NCBI GenBank assembly: GCA_900549975.1
Contig: URQK01000060.1
Location: forward strand, 1-9,632
Direction: 5' to 3'
Source: an uncultured Mollicutes bacterium
GTDB taxonomy: Bacteria; Bacillota_I; Bacilli_A; RFN20; CAG-826
DNA length: 9,632 nucleotides
The notes under the pieces were generated by a model. The model searched no databases. It saw only the letters and a list, made by a program, of their open reading frames with translations, and was not told the DNA's origin. Of the stretch, positions 7,115-9,632 are shown in pieces. Every line of letters starts with the position of its first letter. Within the stretch, counting starts at the first letter, position 1. Made by a program: the position numbers and the translations under genes.

Positions 7115-9361
7115 TTATGCGGCAATAATTAAATCAAAATAGTCAAGATTTGTTGCTGAACCCCAAGGGCAAGCAATCTTAATAGTATTTTTTCCTTTAT
7201 TAAGTGTGAATGAAGCGGTCGTTACTTCTTGATAATCACTCCAACCAGTAACAGCACCATAATTACCAATTTTAGTACCATTTACATGTACTTCAATAGC
7301 GCCATTATCGCTGCCATTTAAACCACAAGCAACATTAGCTTTCATTACAACTGTTACTTCATCTTTTAAGAAAATTTCAAATTCAATATAATCAGGATAG
7401 CCAAAATCTCCTACTGTACCATCTGCGTTTATTGTAGCGCCACTATTGGTAGTACAATTTTCTGCTTCTAAACGCATTTTGCCTTCATTAAAAGCATTAA
7501 CTTTAATGATGTCAAAGTAATCTAAATTTGTATAAGATCCAAATGGAGCTTGTAAAATAATTGTATTTTCGCCTTTGTTTAAAGTGAAAATTGCGCTTTC
7601 GACAGTTACCCAATCATGCCAATCAGTTTTGGTTCCATAATTACCAATTTTTGTGCCATTTACATGCAATTCAACCGCGCCATTATCATTTCCGTTAATA
7701 CCACAAGCGACACGTAAGTTTAGATATACAGTTGTTGCTTCTTTTAAAGTAACATTATAAGTAACTTTTCTTTGTGAATTAAAATCACCAACTAATTTTC
7801 CGCCTGATAATTCTTCATTTTCACCAGCATTACCAATAGTAATTCCACCATCAGCAGAATCATAGTTTTCACATTCAATTCTTGCAACACCATCTACAAA
7901 TGCTAAACTATGACCTGGACATTTATCTGCACAAGCAGCATCAGTGCAACTTAAATCTGTACATTTTCCGCATTCATCACAAATATGATCACATACGTGT
8001 ATTAAAGATAGAGTTGCTCCTTCTTTTACTGCTAAAACTAAATTATCAATATTCCAAGAATTATCACCATTATTAACTAATTTAATGGTGTTCATTCCTT
8101 CATTTAAGTTAATGGTAGTAGTAATAGGATTCCAGTAATACCATTTATTTTCACTAAAGCCTTTTCCTAATACTTTATTTTCATTCCAGGCAGAAGCTTC
8201 ACCATTTGCTAATAAAGATAATCCCGATGAATCTTGGTCACTACCAGCACAGCACCATAATGTAACTTTGACATTTTCTAATGCTTCGCTACTATTTACA
8301 TACCAAGTGATACTATTATCTTTTTTTGCCCAGTTGAATACTACTTTTCCGCCACTTGTAGCGTGATCAGGATTATCAGAGTTTCGTTCTCCAATAAATG
8401 CATCATCAGCACCACTACCAGTCATAGTACCTGCGATTTTACCGTTTTCGGCTTCTAATATAACATCGTTGGTTTTAACATGTCCTAAACATTTATCTTT
8501 GCAAACATCATCAGTACATTCTAAATCTGTACATTTTCCACATTCAGGGCAAACATGTTCACATTTATGAGCAGGTTTAACATATTTTTCTAATGTTAAT
8601 GAGTCTAAATTCCATGATTCTCCAGATTCATTAGACAAAACAACTTTATTTATTCCTTTTGTTAATTCGACATCAACAGTAATAGGATTCCAGTAATACC
8701 ATTTATTTTCACTAAATCCTTTACCTAATACGACATCTTCTTTCCAATTATAAGCTTGCTCATTAACTTTTAATCCTAATCCTGTGGCGCTTTGATTTTG
8801 GCCAGCACAGCACCATAATGTGATTTTAGTTTTCATAGCTTCTTTTAATTTAAAGTTCCATGTAATAGTATTACCTTTAGCAGCCCAGTTAAACACTACT
8901 TTTCCGCCGCTTGTAGGATGGGCATCATTATTAGAGTCTCTTGCTCCGATAAATGCATCATCCGCGGAAGTTCCAGTCATTATTCCTTCAATAATACCAT
9001 TTTCGGCTTCTAATATTGTTGCAGTTTCACTAATAGTATGCCCTAAACATTTATCTTTACATTTATCATCAGTACAACTATCATCCATACATTTGTTATC
9101 AATAACACAAATATGTGCACATTCATGTTCTGGAACCAATGAAGTGCTTGCACTTTCCGATGGTTTTTCTGATGTTGATGGCTTAGGTGTTTCCGAAGTT
9201 GATGGTTTCGTTGAAGTCGAAACACTTGGAACAAGACTTGGAGACGTTGAATCACCTTTACTTGTTGACTGAGAAGTTTGGTTGTTACAACCAGCAATGC
9301 CAAGTGCCATTAAAGTCATCAAACTAGCAAATAGCATTTTCGAATTTTTCTTTTTTATCAT
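7115..9361 (-). CDS. Multidomain CBM-like surface lipoprotein with Cys/His-rich repeat modules
   Basis: This is a 748-aa exported lipoprotein. Residues 1-25 form a lipoprotein signal peptide (MIKKKNSK, hydrophobic core, lipobox GIAGC with Cys25). A Ser/Thr/Pro linker covers 26-77. Then come Cys/His module 1 (79-108), CBM-like domain A (115-258), module 2 (265-294), domain B (300-443), module 3 (455-484), domain C (493-620) and domain D (628-746). A and B are close copies (SGGKVVFNWA, W-C-C-A-G, GKGFSENKWYYWNPIT, WN-[LI]-D). C and D are a second pair (HVNGTKIGNYG, TNLDYFD). The strand pattern opening with an E-A-E-N motif and closing with N-x-D resembles CBM6/CBM35-type sugar-binding modules. 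No catalytic domain is visible, so the likely role is glycan binding or scaffolding at the membrane surface. An AGAGG Shine-Dalgarno sits only 3 nt before the ATG, which is short, but the signal peptide supports this start. The CBM family number and ligand are unknown. Confidence 0.85.
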   Translation of the reverse strand: MIKKKNSKMLFASLMTLMALGIAGCNNQTSQSTSKGDSTSPSLVPSVSTSTKPSTSETPKPSTSEKPSESASTSLVPEHECAHICVIDNKCMDDSCTDDKCKDKCLGHTISETATILEAENGIIEGIMTGTSADDAFIGARDSNNDAHPTSGGKVVFNWAAKGNTITWNFKLKEAMKTKITLWCCAGQNQSATGLGLKVNEQAYNWKEDVVLGKGFSENKWYYWNPITVDVELTKGINKVVLSNESGESWNLDSLTLEKYVKPAHKCEHVCPECGKCTDLECTDDVCKDKCLGHVKTNDVILEAENGKIAGTMTGSGADDAFIGERNSDNPDHATSGGKVVFNWAKKDNSITWYVNSSEALENVKVTLWCCAGSDQDSSGLSLLANGEASAWNENKVLGKGFSENKWYYWNPITTTINLNEGMNTIKLVNNGDNSWNIDNLVLAVKEGATLSLIHVCDHICDECGKCTDLSCTDAACADKCPGHSLAFVDGVARIECENYDSADGGITIGNAGENEELSGGKLVGDFNSQRKVTYNVTLKEATTVYLNLRVACGINGNDNGAVELHVNGTKIGNYGTKTDWHDWVTVESAIFTLNKGENTIILQAPFGSYTNLDYFDIIKVNAFNEGKMRLEAENCTTNSGATINADGTVGDFGYPDYIEFEIFLKDEVTVVMKANVACGLNGSDNGAIEVHVNGTKIGNYGAVTGWSDYQEVTTASFTLNKGKNTIKIACPWGSATNLDYFDLIIAA
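7124..7885 (-). repeat. Second tandem CBM-like pair (domains C and D) in the lipoprotein
   Basis: This stretch encodes residues 493-746, two related domains offset by about 126 residues. Shared motifs are E-[CA]-E-N near the start, VACG-[IL]-NG-x-DNGA, HVNGTKIGNYG, TLNKG-x-NTI and TNLDYFD. They resemble compact CBM6/CBM35-like domains and differ from domains A and B, which have the longer KGFSENKWYYWNPIT loop. No Cys/His module separates C from D, so this pair was duplicated independently of the 558-bp unit. Confidence 0.7.
8012..8569 (-). repeat. 558-bp internal repeat, unit 2 (Cys/His module 2 plus CBM-like domain B)
   Basis: This second copy of the module-plus-CBM unit encodes residues 265-450 and follows unit 1 directly with no change in register. 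It keeps all seven cysteines of its module (Cys267, 271, 274, 277, 282, 287, 291) and the adjacent cysteine pair Cys370-Cys371 in the WCCAG motif, which matches Cys184-Cys185 of unit 1. A third Cys/His module at residues 455-484 (7999-7910) follows it, but that one is attached to a different CBM type. Confidence 0.85.
8570..9127 (-). repeat. 558-bp internal repeat, unit 1 (Cys/His module 1 plus CBM-like domain A)
   Basis: This stretch encodes residues 79-264 of the lipoprotein and is a diverged copy of the adjacent downstream stretch, offset by exactly 558 bp (186 codons). A 38-bp block at 8679-8716 is identical to 8121-8158, and a 20-bp block starting at 8802 is identical to one starting at 8244. 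The Cys/His module of this unit has six cysteines, against seven in the other two: the middle Cys of the C-x2-C-x2-C run is replaced (CVIDNKC instead of CPECGKC). Confidence 0.85.
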
Positions 9362-9408
9362 ATACCTCTATCATCTTATTCACCCATAATATATACTCAA
9401 ATCACGCA

Positions 9409-9632
9409 TTATTTACTATTCTGTTTAGATTTTATTTGTATTATAATATTCCTTAGAATGTCATAGTTTGTAATTAGTGCATAAACGACGGAAACACAAC
9501 ATGCTACTATAATGTAACTTGTTTTTTCACTATAAAATAATATAAAAATTATAACAGCAACAATTATTGCAATGCCTGAACTTTTCCAATTTTCGTTTAG
9601 TTTTATATATCGTTTTACTTTCCTTTTTCGAT
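9409..9632 (-). CDS. C-terminal part of a small two-helix membrane protein (5' end outside window)
   Basis: An open frame enters from the right edge and runs 73 codons to a TAA stop at 9411-9409. It begins with a basic stretch (RKRKVKRYIKLNENWK), followed by two hydrophobic segments: SSGIAIIVAVIIFILFY at about residues 17-33 of the visible part and TSYIIVACCVSVVYALIT at about 37-54. A polar, lysine-containing tail ends in KSKQNSK. The pattern suggests a hairpin of two membrane helices with a short turn (YSEK) between them and both ends in the cytoplasm. I do not recognise the family. Its stop lies 47 nt upstream of the lipoprotein gene start on the same strand, so it may be the preceding member of the same operon. 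The start codon is not in the window, so full length is unknown. Confidence 0.6.
   Translation of the reverse strand, partial: RKRKVKRYIKLNENWKSSGIAIIVAVIIFILFYSEKTSYIIVACCVSVVYALITNYDILRNIIIQIKSKQNSK

Noticed and set aside
7124..9127. Regular repeats as a CRISPR array or mobile element
   Set aside because: The repeats are in-frame protein-domain duplications with 558-bp and about 378-bp periods; there are no short palindromic repeats with unique spacers and no terminal inverted repeats.
8820..9272. Plus-strand open frame of 150 codons
   Set aside because: It is antisense to the lipoprotein's linker and first repeat. Its length follows from the low-complexity Ser/Thr/Pro coding region.
9440..9445. 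Perfect TATAAT (minus strand) upstream of the lipoprotein gene, possible -10 box
   Set aside because: No acceptable -35 box at 16-18 bp and it lies inside the upstream coding frame; such hexamers are common in AT-rich DNA.
1..9632. Recoded TGA (tryptophan) as in some Mollicutes
   Set aside because: Tryptophan codons checked are TGG and the long frames contain no TGA. The gene stops are TAA or TAG, so there is no positive sign of recoding.

Overview
The window is an AT-rich, low-GC Gram-positive-type segment. All credible genes lie on the minus strand, so transcription runs from right to left. The protein styles (lipobox lipoproteins with Ser/Thr/Pro linkers, CBM-like beta-sandwich arrays, Cys/His-rich spacer modules, a domain-swapped GH3 enzyme) suggest an uncultured gut member of the Bacilli/Clostridia or an Acholeplasma/Erysipelotrichia-like lineage. 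This assignment is inference. Tryptophan is encoded by TGG and the visible stops are TAA or TAG, so nothing calls for a recoded TGA.

Layout in transcription order. The right edge (9632-9409) carries the end of a small two-helix membrane protein. Four genes for exported or membrane-bound proteins follow: a 748-aa lipoprotein with three Cys/His modules and four CBM-like domains (9361-7115); a 708-aa protein with three CBM-like domains, an Ig-like domain and a C-terminal membrane anchor (7051-4925); a 993-aa membrane-tethered GH3 glycosidase with permuted domain order (4916-1935); and a 324-aa lipoprotein of the endonuclease/exonuclease/phosphatase (EEP) fold (1924-950). The last two junctions are 8-10 nt, and in each the upstream TAG stop lies inside the next gene's Shine-Dalgarno sequence. 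A hairpin at 884-916 probably ends this operon. A separately promoted TerB-like protein (816-346) follows, with a strong terminator at 292-328. The left 290 bases hold what look like remains of a VTC-domain (polyphosphate polymerase-like) gene and a DUF4956-like gene, broken and fused.

Working model (inference): the two CBM-array proteins hold a glycan at the cell surface by different anchors, the membrane-bound GH3 enzyme removes sugars from it, and the EEP lipoprotein cleaves a phosphodiester or phosphomonoester on the same or an associated polymer. No transporter or regulator is visible. The most interesting material is this four-gene surface apparatus, the duplicated Cys/His-plus-CBM architecture, the domain-swapped GH3 with a double-helix anchor, and the decayed VTC/DUF4956 locus at the left edge.
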